Shown here in pieces: positions 22,074-33,848 of a stretch of 64,000 nucleotides of DNA; position 1 is the stretch's first letter, and each line of letters begins with the position of its first letter. This DNA comes from Zanthoxylum bungeanum (Eukaryota > Streptophyta > Magnoliopsida > Sapindales > Rutaceae), in the NCBI GenBank assembly GCA_019454045.1, contig SKCR01007819.1, forward strand, positions 62,001-126,000, given 5' to 3'. Under the pieces are notes generated by a model. That model saw nothing but the letters and a program-made list of their open reading frames with translations, did not search any database and had not been told where the DNA came from. The position numbers and the translations under genes are program-made.

Positions 22074-24540
22074 CGTTTAGGTCGATGTTCGGAGCGTCAA
22101 TCCGGATTGTATTTATGTCCGATTCATAAATACAGACAATACCATTTTTCATAATATTATTTGTTTATGGTAACACCTCTTATCTTTTATATACGTATTC
22201 AATCTAATATCGATTAGATTGAAACTAAATCTGATTTAGTGATATGTATATATTAGATAAAGACCTGAGGATTTATAACGTAATGCGTAGTTATAAGGTA
22301 GTTTGTAATTGACATTGGGAAGTGTCACTATAAGTTGTATATTCTCAATTAAAGTTCCAGGTCAAGATTTACTGACTCAGGTCGATTATTAAAATCCATT
22401 GAGACCAATATATGTCGTATATCTAGACTTGGTCTGGTGGTCTATCCTAGTGGACCACGAATCTTTGGAGACTCGTATAAACATGTAGGTGTTTATTCGA
22501 TAAACACTAAACGACTCACAAAAGATTTCCTAATATATGGTCCACCAACGTCAATAGGAATCTTCTCGAGTTGAGTAACATAGTGGTCATTTGACTTGAG
22601 ATACCACAATGGATATATGAGTTATCCTCCACATTTAGATGACAGTCACGTCAGCGATCTATTTAGATCAGACCTCTGTCTGTTTGTTGGGTGTGGACTG
22701 ATGCTCAAGATATCCAATGTCTATCAGATAGAATCCGTCAATTCTGTGTACATAGCATATGTATTCTGCACGTGTTTGCGATATGTTAAATCCATGATTG
22801 TGGTACACTGTGGAAGCGAGTTTCGAGTGTTATTTAGGATCGCAAATTTATAAGTCGACTATATTATACCTAAGGGATTTGACCGGATTTGACGATCGTA
22901 TCTATATCCCTGGTATAATATGGATAGCCTATGACAGAGGGACTATACGTATGCAATAACCTCGACTTGCATAGTTCAGCGAGATTATTCGTGGTCATCA
23001 TAATTTACGAGTGGGTGAATTATGGATACAGAATTGGATTCTGTGACAGATAAACCTGAACTTAGAGAGTCCAACAATATGCAGTGTACTCGTTGAGCAC
23101 TTGGGCAACACGTTATGAATAATATAGATTATTTATAATAATCATTCGGATTAAATGAGTTAATTCAAATCGTTTAATCGTTAAATGAAATTACACATGC
23201 TTATGGATATTTTGATCATCTAATAATTAATGTGTATTTATATTTGATATAAATTTGATTAGATACACGTTAATTATTATTCAAATGAGATTTTGACACG
23301 TGTCATTAAAATATGTATTTTGTTATTTAGTGTAAATATATATTTATATATTAATAATTATATTAATTAATTATTTAGATATTTAAATCTTAAATATTTA
23401 TATAATATTTATATGTTATTATTGGTTATAAATGGCATGACATTTAAAGGTTGAAATATACAAATTGGATTTGTTAACTTAAGCTTTAAATTTAATTAGA
23501 TTAAATGAATTAATTTGACCAAAAATTTCCCCTAATACTCGACCACCTCCTACTATATAAAGTGAAAATTACTTTTTCTCTTTCATAAGTTGTGATGGCC
23601 GAAACTCTCCATAATTTTTTTGAGATTCCAAAATTATTTTGAGAGAAACTAAAGAGAAAGTGATCAAATCAAGGAAAAAAAACATAAAGAAATTTGGAGA
23701 TTTTGAGGTAATCTTTAATATTCTTAAACATAGAAAATCTGTTTTCTTGTTATGGAGTTTCTAAAATTGTTATAGAGTATCTTTTGTTTATTAAATTTGA
23801 GGCTTTTTGATTTGGATGATGAATTAAGAGGCTAGATGCATGTGTGAAGTAATATTGATTAATATTAGTGTAATATTAATTCAATTTTATCATTTGATGA
23901 TTGGTTGTCATTCTAGAATCTTATGACCACTCTTGTAATACCTAGAATTATTCTTGAGTCATTCATATGTGGTGTCTTCAATTAATGTTATGATTAGTTT
24001 GATTACGTAATGAAAAATTGGATTTAAAACATGAAATTTGTATTTTTCAGTTTACATTTTAGATCTGAAAATTACAAATTTTTGTGATGAAAAATATGAT
24101 GTATAAATGTATTGGATGTGTATTTGACATTAGAATAATTACCGAAAATTATTTCGGAGCGAAGAACAACGAAAAACAGTATTACCGGGTGAGTTTTGAG
24201 CTAATCGGGTAATAACTGTCCAAAAAGTGAATCGGTCACTGTTCGGGCATCCTATGAACTACCAAGTACTATTGGGGCTGACCTGGTCTGTCCCGTGTGG
24301 TATTGGTTGGTCGGTTCGGTCGAAAATATGTTTTATGCTATTTTACAGAAAAACATTTCGTAAAAATTTTACGATTTTTTCTAAATTAATTATGTTGTTA
24401 TTTGATATCGAATAAAATATTTAGGTGAAATATGAATGAATTATTCATATAGGATATTGAACAATTTATTCGAAAAGTTTAAAAATTTTAAAGTTATGAT
24501 TTCGTCTGAATCAAGTTTCTGCCGCATATAACCCCCAATA
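22074..24540 (+). repeat. 5' LTR of a second family A element
   Basis: The 2467-bp LTR has a decayed start (CGTTTAGGTCG for TGTTAGGGTTG) and end (CCCCCAATA for CCCCAACA). It is clearly more diverged from the 4147-20208 element's LTRs than those are from each other, so it is older or from another subfamily. A TATA box (TATATAAAG, 23554-23562) precedes the transcribed leader, where an AGGTAATC word near 23707 again resembles a splice donor. A primer site follows at 24544. Confidence 0.88.
23554..23562 (+). promoter_or_regulatory. TATA box of family A LTR
   Basis: TATATAAAG lies in the middle of the LTR before a purine-rich leader, at the expected place for the U3/R border. Confidence 0.5.
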
Positions 24541-26240
24541 AAATGGTATCAGAACAAGTATGATCCTACATTCATTACATGTTTCACGCTTGATATGTGA
24601 TATTTAATCCAATTTATATTTACACATGCATGTGAAATTAATTTGATTAATTTCATATTGTTTGACAATTTAAGAATATCCTCGATAATAAGGCTTTAAT
24701 AGTAACGAATATTCTGAAAACTTGTTTCTAGGTTCGTCTTGTCAATACAGATGCGAATTATTATTGGATTCTATAACTATATCGTGTCAAAGCTGTGCAG
24801 TTATGGCTGATGATAGTTTGTTTGTGCTAGTAGAACTTATATGATAAAAGACAAATTCAAGTGAAAGCGGGAATCCTAAACGTGCCAAAGCTTTCAGGAC
24901 TATATCGGTAGCTTGAGTTTGTCATTGACAAGTGTAGCCTTGATATGCCTCTTGTGAGCATGCCAAAGTTGTCACAATGAGAAATGGTCAGGATTAAAAT
25001 CATGAGTCATAGTGAATGTGATTGACAAAGAGTTGTCTACCTGTGAATATACTTAGACGAGAACATGCCAAAGTTCTGAGTCGAAATATATTCATAGGGT
25101 CTATTTCTCACTATGGAATTCAATTTAATTATTGAATTCTCATTTCCGTTGGGGATTACGGTATTACGTAAAGTAGTGAGAAGTACCACTGGGTAAAAAT
25201 CCTTAACCTAAGTAGTGACTAATATTATGAAAATTGACGGCTTATGTTTTCCTTATTCTATCGTGTACATAGAATTAAATTTCTAATCCACTACATGCAT
25301 ATTGTATATATATTTTTGACTCTTCTTATGATTGCAGTTTTCTAGAATATGTTCTAAATTAAAGTATGCTATGATATAATCCTTTAGAGAGAATAATTCC
25401 TTATGCAGTAAAGATTGATATAAATTGATATCTCGAGATTCTTTACTGGCATTAAGAAAAACCTCATTATGTATTTGCTTAACTGACAATGACATTTCTT
25501 GGCTTTAGTGACCTTTGGAGGTCATGTGTCTGACACTGTTTGCTAATCAATCATTTGAAATTGTTGTGAATAGTTGAAGGCAAATTATAAAACAAAAGAA
25601 AGAAGATGTGTATAGTTGTGTGTATAGAATATTGATTCTCCAAACACGACAGCTATATGTATTGGATACTATATCTTCCGTCTAACTGTTTAAAATACCG
25701 TTTAATGATTGTTTTGATATTTGATATCAGAACTTGCGACTATTGGATAATTGCTTATTTTTTATAAACAGTTGTTACATATTTTGATACGACTAGTAGT
25801 GTCATTGACATTGAGATAAATATTGAGAAATTTTTGCCGTAATGTAAATAATTTAGAACATTGATTTATGAGATTTTATCACTTAATCACTAGATGCTTA
25901 TCCCGTATGGTGAAATATGGTCTAATACGAGATCACACCACATATCCTTATCCATTTAATGAATATTGTATTCAAGAATGTGATAAAATATCATTTAACC
26001 AATAATTGTTATTGGACCACAAATTATTAGACTAATACATTAGATGTGTGTAGTTTAATGAATTATAAATTACTCTATGCAATTTTCTTATAGTATGTAG
26101 TTTTGACCTTTATAGTATGACCATGGGAAAAATTATACTCCGGAATCTATTGTAAATTCTCAGGAAACTTGTCTCTAATCGAACTAATGGAATAATTAGG
26201 ATCTCTTGGTTAATGCTAATACTAGACTTGGGGCTTCATA
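24541..26240 (+). mobile_element. Partial interior of second family A element
   Basis: Primer site TGGTATCAGAAC (24544-24555, one mismatch) is followed by the four CCAAAG leader words and a non-coding core aligned to 8621-9590 and 12100-14050 of the first element. About 1 kb corresponding to 12905-13910 is missing, between roughly 26080 and 26110. The rest is cut off by insertion of the family C element at 26241. No protein-coding signature is visible, in agreement with the first copy. Confidence 0.8.
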
Positions 26241-28212
26241 TGTTGGACAATTATGACTCATAGCATCACTATTTTGTAAATGACATGGTGCTCTTGTACA
26301 AAATTAACTTTGTGACAAAGGAAATTGCTATTTTATCATTTGTATTTGGATTACTGCGATATATAAATGATAAAAGTCGATATGATTAGTACCTGATTAA
26401 TAAGATATGAGACAGTATTAATTCACGTAAGGTTTAATCATTAAATATCCCTAGTCGTAGTATTATCGAGACTGGACATCTATAATGCGGAATAGGCTAG
26501 TATTATACTTGTGCGTGTTATGGAAGCGTAACGACATAGTTCTCATATATTTGGGTATTCGATACTCATGCAAGTGTAATAGGAGGTTCTGTTTACCGAT
26601 GGTACGGAAACAGCTTCGCTCTGGATAGACCCCTCGGAATCCCATTGGTAGTATGACTATGTGTCTATGGGAATCTGAATCAGGTAGGTGTATTTGGTCT
26701 TAACCTGAGACTTGCATCACTAATACTTACGACAATCAGTATACTTTGGTTTTGGTCGTCTGGGGCTTTAACAGGTTCTGTGTACGCCTCTTCTGGGTAT
26801 ACTGAGAATCGTAGTGTATTGGGTGTGGTGTCAAGATGAAAGTATCACTTCAGTCATATGAAGATGATGATCACGCAGGGATACGGAACTGGTACTCTTA
26901 AGTACTGCAGTCATTGGGATAATATGACTAGGTCATGATTATCTGATTATAGAGACTAGTTGCCAATGATCCGAGGCAGACATAATTCCAGCCCCAGGCC
27001 TAGCATGTGACATCCGATACTGGATCGTAATACGCAATACTATGTATACTAGGCTTGACAAAGATCTTGTATTCCGCAGAAGAATATTTCTGGAGAATTG
27101 GGTAGGCACGGTGCTTTGCTAGAAGCCAAACATGTCTTGTAAATCAGTAGGAACGTGGTACCGGGTACGCACGTGTTCGGATAGTCTGATTACAGTATTT
27201 ACTGCCAACATATCCAGTGATTTCTTGGGTCGCTTCCCGAAGATTCACCGATGAGATTTGACTCGAACAAAATTAATCTGAGATTAATTATGAGAGAGAA
27301 AATTAATCTGGGATTAATTACGGCAAGAATTAATCTGGGATTAATTATCAGAGAAAGAATTAATCTGGGATTAATTGCGTCGAGAATTTATCTGGGATTA
27401 AATTCGTCGAGAAGAGAGAACGCGGTTAATTTTGAATTAATCGGTAAAATAAATTTAATAGTGAAATTGGATTTTTCTATTTAATTTATTTATTTGGGCT
27501 ATAATAATATATCAGATATATTAATTGAAATTAGATTTCAATGCGGAATTAAAATTGGATTTTAATTCAAGCGAACGAATTAATTTAGAATTAATTCGTA
27601 AGCGACTTTAGTAATAATATTGCAAGGCATTATTATTTAATTAAATTGGATTTAATTAAGTCACAACGACAATTCGTTTAATTCAGAATTAAACGAACCC
27701 GGGCCCGAGCAAAGTTGCGTGTTTGATTGTCCGACTTAAATTTGGAATTTAAAGTGGGGCCCACCAACTTACATCAAATGTCTACACAAGTGATGGAAGT
27801 TGTTATTAGTTGAGAAAAAGCTTAGATTGCTTTTGACACACTCAAGCTAATTCCAACACACAAACTAAATATAAATTAATTGGTCAACTTTGGAAGTGAG
27901 CAGTAGTTACTTTTCACAGCAAAGGAAAAACTCTCTCTTCTCCTCTCTACCTCTTGGCCGAAACTTTGCACTCATGGAGGGGCAATTTTTCTTTCAAAAT
28001 TTGTTCATGCTAGCACATAAAGGAGTGAATCAATGTGATAGGGAAACTCACCCAAGGGTTTAGGACTCTATTCCAAGCGTGGAGCTTCATCTTCAACAAA
28101 GAAAAGTCTTGAAATTCATCCAATCAAAGTAAGTAATTTCCGCAACTCTCTTTGATTTATTCACACACAAATCACTATTAGACGATCTTGGCATGTTCTA
28201 GGAACACTTACA
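26241..28212 (+). repeat. 5' LTR of family C element
   Basis: The 1972-bp LTR starts TGTTGGACAATTATGAC and ends CACTTACA before one spacer base and the primer site. Homologues are the solo LTRs at 4194-6462 (minus) and 61252-63316 (plus). The region 27265-27720 is a chain of short AT-rich palindromes. GTAAGT at about 28129-28135 resembles a splice donor in the LTR leader. Confidence 0.9.
27265..27415 (+). repeat. Palindrome array in family C 5' LTR (4 copies plus 1 degenerate)
   Basis: AATTAATCTGGGATTAATT (8-bp arms, TGG centre) recurs near 27271, 27300, 27327 and 27358, with a variant ATTTATCTGGGATTAAATT near 27387. Spacers are short purine-rich segments. This is the reverse complement of the array at 5245-5455 but with fewer units. 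Confidence 0.9.
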
Positions 28213-28213
28213 A

Positions 28214-28225
28214 TGGTATCAGAGC
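28214..28225 (+). other. Primer-binding site, initiator tRNA-Met (family C)
   Basis: TGGTATCAGAGC follows the LTR end after a single base. Confidence 0.9.
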
Positions 28226-30510
28226 GATCTAAGTTTGATTTGAAAATCTAGGATTTATGGACTTTAATTTGGGAATTTATGCTTGGAGTATGTATTTTCT
28301 TAAATTGATGGTTTGGTTGAGCTTAGATGATGTTGAATTGGATTTGTACATCTTAGGATTTGAGAAAATGAATTGGATAAAATTTTCCCTAATTTCCTTA
28401 GCTTGGCCGAATGCACCCTAGATAGGACTCATGGTGATTTTTTTATTTTAGACAATTGGATATTTTTAAAGCATGAAATGAATATTAATTGTTGGTTTAA
28501 TTGGATTGAAATCGGAATTGAATGTTATTTCATGATGATTGCCGTGGAGTGTGAAGCATGTAATAGATTGATTTTGCTTCAATTTATGTTGGACATGAAT
28601 TGGATATGGTGAGCATGATTAAATTGGATTAATTAGTATTTTGGAAACATTAGATTAATTGATTAATTATGTTAATTGCACTTAATTAAATTAATATGTA
28701 ATTTGGAATGATGTATTAATTTAATTGTTGTAATTGGGCTTAATGGGCTTGGTTGGGCCAAGTTTGGTTTTGGTCAATTTTGTTGGATCCAATTGGGCCT
28801 AAACCATTTCCATAAAGTCCAAAGTATGACATTGGGACTTTAAATAATTTAATTGGGCCTAATGGGCCTAAATTGATTTTTTTGGCAAAAATGGTGATTC
28901 CTTTATTGGGCCTTGGCATTTGGGTTTGATCCATATTGGCCAAAGCCTGTGCCTTAAGAATTAATTGAAAGCCCATTGGACTTTAATTGAATAGTATTAG
29001 ATACTAATTGGGCCAGATTGGATTTGGAATCCAAGTCTAAAAGGCACTTTAAAAAGTGTAATTATTTAATTTGGAATTAAATATGAATTAGTATTGAATA
29101 TAATTTAAATTGGATTTAAAATTGTAGTTCGATATAATTCAAGAATACGTACTTTGAGTATTTATTCTTAAACGAGTTGGACTCGCGCAAATCAAATCGT
29201 TGTTTGAACATTGGATGATCATTATTCAAAGATTAATTAATTGGATTAGATTGATTGAATAACATGCTTTGTGTGAATACTTGGATGTATGAATGAATAA
29301 TGTATATCGGATGGATATTAGAAGGGTGAGGGCAATTTTGGAAATTGTTGTAATAAATTTAGAATTTATTAAATTGGACTTGCGTGTCCATCCTATTATC
29401 TCCTTATCTCATTGTATTTCTCTTCTCACCAATTCCCCTCAATGTAAATGAGGTTTCTTTAGAAGTATTATGTAATTGGGTAGAAGTATGAATAGTGCTA
29501 GCGGGAGAGAGGAAAGTGAGAGATTTGTTCTAGGAACAAAGTTTGTTATATATCCATCCGAATATCATTATTATTTTATTTCGTGCCTTATTATGCTTTT
29601 AGAATGCATGCTTAAGGGTGTATGATGAGACCTAATCAAAAATAATAAATTGGTTGCCAAATCGCGACAAAAAACCTCATTTAATATTAAGCGTTTTTCC
29701 TTCCATTGAGTGATTCTCTCTCAAGATCCAAGATTGGCATTGGTTTGTTGGCCAAAGTCAAGACCTTTGACCATCGCGGATGTGTTTAAATCACGAAAGC
29801 TTTGTTCCATATCATACGTCTTGGGCAAGTTGTGATTTGTTGGCCAAAGTCAAGGTCACTTCTTGTTCATCGACCTCGATTACGAAGCTTTCCCATTGTC
29901 AATGGGTCACGGTTAACTGGTTTCATTAAGCTTGTTGAGCCAAAGCCAAGGCTTAGTTTATTCAGAGGAAAAAGGTTAGGGAATATATTGGATATATTGG
30001 CATATATTGGATATTTGTTTCGGACTTGGAGGTCCACCTACTGGATTTAGGATTTGGATGAGATCCAATTGATCTTAGAGATCTACCTAGTTAAGTTTCA
30101 TACAACTTTTTGGCCAAAGTCAAGGTTGTGTGTTATTTAACGGGATCCTATCCCACTAGGAAACTAAGTTTCCCGAGTACTCCACAGAGGGTTAGAGGCT
30201 CACCGAAAAATAGTGGGAGGCAAGTATTAAATTTACAATTTCGTTTAAATACTTGCCAATACGCGCTCATTTCATTTTTCATCATTAATAATTTATAAAT
30301 ATATTAGTTGAACTAATATTCAATTTTTGTTTTAATTGAACAGTTGGTCTGTATTCAAACTACTTCATTTTAGTTGGTTATATAGTTGGACTATAGTAAT
30401 TAATACATTTGAAAGTAACCAATCAAATTGTAGTTAATTATACCGTTAGACTATAGTAATCAATACATTAAATTATACCTGAAATCGTTGATTGCATAGT
30501 TGGACTATAG
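28226..30510 (+). repeat. Family C long non-coding leader
   Basis: This is 2.3 kb without a plausible gene. It contains a cluster of TGGGCC/TGGGCT words (28734-29012), AT-rich palindromes (29060-29130), four GGCCAAAGTCAAGG words (29750, 29844, 29937, 30113) and three units around ATAGTTGGACTATAG (30382, 30442, 30495) just before the gag start. The inverted copy at 2331-4146 keeps all of them except the first ~470 bp. Confidence 0.75.
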
Positions 30511-31330
30511 CAATCAAGATGACTTGAAAGATCAGCGTCGAATGACATAATCCTAGGTGAAAAATGTCTTTTACGGCTTTAAATTTCATATTGGGAAATG
30601 AATCTCAGGATAGTCCTGGGAGTTGAGAAGTTACTCTATTTGATAGAGCGATCTCTCGGGCCTAAGCCCGGAGTTTAGCAAATAGTAGAGCATGAGCTTT
30701 GGAAGACTCATCGTGATGATAACTTTGGTGCTCAATCCGATATGCTTACCACAAAGACTCCTTAATTTCGTCGTCAGAACTAAGGATTAGATCCTTATAC
30801 TATGATGATGAAATTAAAAGATCTTCACAGATCTAACCTTAGATCTTAATAGAAGCTCTTTCGCTCGCGTATGTCAGAGGGTACATCTGTCGAGCACTAG
30901 GTGTCGCAGATGATTGCTGACATCGAACAGCCGAGACTTCCATAGATTTGATCTTACAGTCTCTGCTCGAATGCTAGGGCGGGTTCATCTTGAACCAAGA
31001 GAAAAGCTCTTGGAGAGTTAATGGCTATGCTCAAGGAGACATAGCCAGAGCTTCTAAAAGGGCAAGAAGCGCAAGGCGCATCTTACTTCAACATCTCAGA
31101 AGGCCAAGGCTTGGCCGAAGGCTTCTGGGGGTGTGAAAAAAAAGGCAAAGGCAAAATCATCACTGTCTTCTAGGAAGACAAATGACATATCCCAAGATGT
31201 CTACCGAAAATTGTAGCAAACGGGGTCACTGGAATCGTGACTGCCGTATGGACAAGGCAGACATGAAGGAAGTGAAGGCGGGCAAGGCTCTGACTTCAGG
31301 CATGTTTGTTATAAACATGTTCACTACTAG
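30510..31330 (+). pseudogene. Copia gag with zinc knuckle (family C)
   Basis: A likely ATG lies near 30517, right after the last 60-bp leader repeat. In broken frames follow ILGEK.., MNLRIVLGVEKLLYLIERSL, typical of the N-terminus of Copia gag (the LRIVL..EKL.Y segment). Near 31200-31260 is the nucleocapsid knuckle, here C.KRGHWNRDC, whose first cysteine has been lost (ENCSKRGH context). The product would form the particle and bind element RNA. At least three stops or shifts make it non-functional. Confidence 0.7.
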
Positions 31331-31739
31331 TTTTAAAATTGGATTTTGATACTAGATGTGGTACATACATATGTACTGATGTGTGGAATCTGCTGATTAG
31401 CAGGAGACTGGCTTCAGATGAGATTGACCTGCGAGTTAGAAACGGGATGAGAGTCGTTGTTTTGGCTGTGGGAACCTAAGTTTTGGAACTGCCTTTTGGG
31501 CATGTACATAAATTAGGAAACTGTTAAAATATACCTAGTTTGACTAGAAACATTATCTCTATATCTAGTTTAACCCGTTGCGGGTATACCTTTTGTATTC
31601 TAGAACACTAAATATTTTTTTTATAAAGATGATATTGAGATAAGCACATTAGATGTGAATAACAGTATTTATATTTAGAGTATAAATAAATCTCAAACAT
31701 ATAATATGACAAACAAAAGCTCAAACTGAATAAATCTGT

Positions 31740-32560
31740 TGAGACTTAAAAGTGGCATTGTTGTCTGAGACACATTAACAAGACTCGTATATCCACACTT
31801 TCGAAGAGTGGATACTTGAACCGATTTGATCCTAATTCAAATGACGTCTGCGAATCTAGTTTATTAGGTAAAATGCCTAAAACACCTTTTACTTGGTAAA
31901 AGTGCAAGTGCCACCGATCTGTTAGCCCTCGTTCATAGTGTCTTAAGTGGGCCCATGTCTAGCTAGGCTAGAGGTGGATATAAATAGTTCATAACCTTTA
32001 CGGATTTGGCATCGCGTTACGGTTATGTGTATCTTATGAAACAAAAATCAGGACCTTTTGAGTAATTCAAAGAGTTTCGACACGAAGTAGAAAAACAGAC
32101 CGGTAAAAGTATTAAAAACATTAAGATCGGACCATAGTGTAAAATACTTAAACATATGAGTTTCAAGATTACTTGAAAGAGTATGGTATTCTTCCACAGT
32201 GGACTCCTCCCGGAACACGTCAGTTGGACGGTGTGTACGAACGGAGAAACCGAACTTTGTTGGACATGGTAAGGTTAATGATGAGTCGCTCTGAGCTACC
32301 AATTTCCTTCTGAGGATACGCATTAAACAATGCAATACTTATTTTGAATAAGGTTCCATGAAAATATGTTAGACAGACTTCATATTAGATATGAACAGGA
32401 AAGAAACCAGATTTTTCATTCCTGAAGATTTGGGAATGCTGGGCATACTCTAAACGTTTGGATGATACCAAACTAGAACCCAAATCGGATAAGTTCTTAT
32501 TTGTAGGTTATCCTAGGGAAACCAAAGTATAGTACTTATACAACTCACAAGAGAACAATG
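31740..32560 (+). pseudogene. Copia integrase (family C)
   Basis: An HHCC-type segment (WHCCLRHINK) lies near 31750. The core follows with LLALVHSVLSGPMS, ARGGYK.FITFTD and SRYGYVYLMKQKS. The first catalytic Asp of the DDE triad, normally in LVHxD, is changed (HSVLSGP); the inverted copy near 1330 retains it. The C-terminal FVGYPKETK segment lies at about 32490-32530. The integrase would insert the cDNA into host DNA. Stops occur in each domain. Confidence 0.75.
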
Positions 32561-32746
32561 TAATTGTTGCTCTCCATGCGGCTTTCCTAAGAGGAATTCC
32601 TATATGCAGTGATAAGCGGGATGAAAGTAAAACTCGATGAAAATCGGAGTAATACTATTCCAGGCACCGAGTCCTCACGGAACACCAACAGTTCATCAGG
32701 GATAAAGCTGTACCAATAATCTTCGAATACACAAGAACCGTATAGG

Positions 32747-33575
32747 TTGGAGAGATTCAGAAAACAACCTGGGAGGTATGGGTTTCTGATCTCACCTCAT
32801 GTAGACATTAGTCTTATTGAGGATACTGAACCGATTACGTATGGGGAAGTGATACGAGGTATCGACTCCGCTATATGGCAAAGTGCCATGAAGTCCGAAA
32901 TTGATTCCATGTACACCAAACAAGTTTGGACACTGGTTGATATACCAGAAGGCATTGTGCCTATTGGTAACAGAAGGGTCTTCATGGTGAAGACAAACGT
33001 GGATGGCAACATACAAATGTACAATGCTAGGCTTGTAGCGAAAGGGTATCGTCATCAACATGGTGTCGATTACGACGACACCTTTTACCCGTTGCCATGA
33101 TTAAATTCATTCGGATAATGCTTGCTAGTGCTGCATATTTTGTTTATGAAATATGGAAGCTGAACGTCAAAATCGCTTTCCTTAACGGAAATCTTTTCGA
33201 GGATATTTTATGCAACATCCTGACGATTTTGTCGTGCCAAAACATGCAAACAAGGTTTGTAAGTTAAATCAATATATTTATGGATTGAAGCAAGCATAAC
33301 GTTTTTGGAACCAACGTTTTGATGAGATCATAATGGTATATGATTTCATTTAAAATGAATATGATTCTTGTGTATATAAGAAGGTTAGTAGGAGGGCACT
33401 GACAATGAATATCCTATAAGTTGATGATGTATTGCTTCTTAGCAATAACATTCCCATAATATAATCGGTGAAAGCTTTGCTTTCATTAAAATTCTCCATG
33501 GAAAACCTGGGAGAAGCAGGCTTTATTCTAGAAATATAGATCTACTGGGATAGATCTAGAAAGCTGTTGACTTTT
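32747..33575 (+). pseudogene. Copia reverse transcriptase, truncated (family C)
   Basis: An open stretch at 32747-33100 reads EPITYGEVIRGIDSAIWQ, MKSEIDSMYTKQVWTLVD and ARLVAKGYRHQHGVDYDD, the N-terminal half of Copia RT. After a frameshift come MIKFIRIML, IAFLNGNLFED and, near 33420, a degraded YVDD block. The reading ends near YRDRSRKLLTFN at about 33575, followed by a duplicated 23-bp piece of itself. RNase H is absent. Confidence 0.85.
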
Positions 33576-33609
33576 AATTATAAACCTGGGAGAAGCAGGC
33601 TTTATCCAG

Positions 33610-33848
33610 CCTGGCTTTTAATAATAAAAAAATAAAATTTTTTTAATTTATTATATAAATATAAATATAAATAATATAAATAATATTTCTTAAGCCTATG
33701 CCGGCTCGGGCCCAGGCTTAATATGTTAGGCCCGGCTCGAGCCCGAGCCTGGCCTCTATTCTGCTGGCCTGGCCCGGGCTTTTTTACCTCCGGGTCAGGC
33801 CAAACCCGAGCGGGCTGGGCCGGGCCTGTGCTTTTTTGCCACCCTTAG
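33610..33848. mobile_element. hAT-like non-autonomous element, left end missing
   Basis: The right end reads GGGCCGGGCCTGTGC then TTTTTTGCCACCCTTAG, the reverse of the (T/C)AGGGGTGGCAA... ends usual in plant hAT elements, with repeated GGCCCGGGC-type subterminal words (33700-33835). The inner part is AT-rich. No matching left terminus is seen; the sequence merges with filler after the truncated Copia RT. It resembles the complete insertion at 52959-53322. Confidence 0.5.

Larger units (their letters stand above)
26241..33575 (+). mobile_element. Ty1/Copia family C element, 3' truncated
   Basis: This contains, in order, the 5' LTR (26241-28212), tRNA-Met primer site (28214), a long non-coding leader (to about 30510), gag with a zinc knuckle, a poorly preserved protease zone, integrase and RT. 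The order gag-integrase-RT identifies Copia. The sequence stops in RT shortly after the YVDD region, so RNase H, the purine tract and the 3' LTR are absent. Numerous stops show it is inactive. It is inserted in a family A interior; the left flank is TCATA (26236-26240). Confidence 0.88.

Noticed and set aside
28740..28976. Minus-strand ORF with repeated Gly-Pro-Ile/Asn words
   Set aside because: It is produced by the TGGGCC word cluster in the family C leader.
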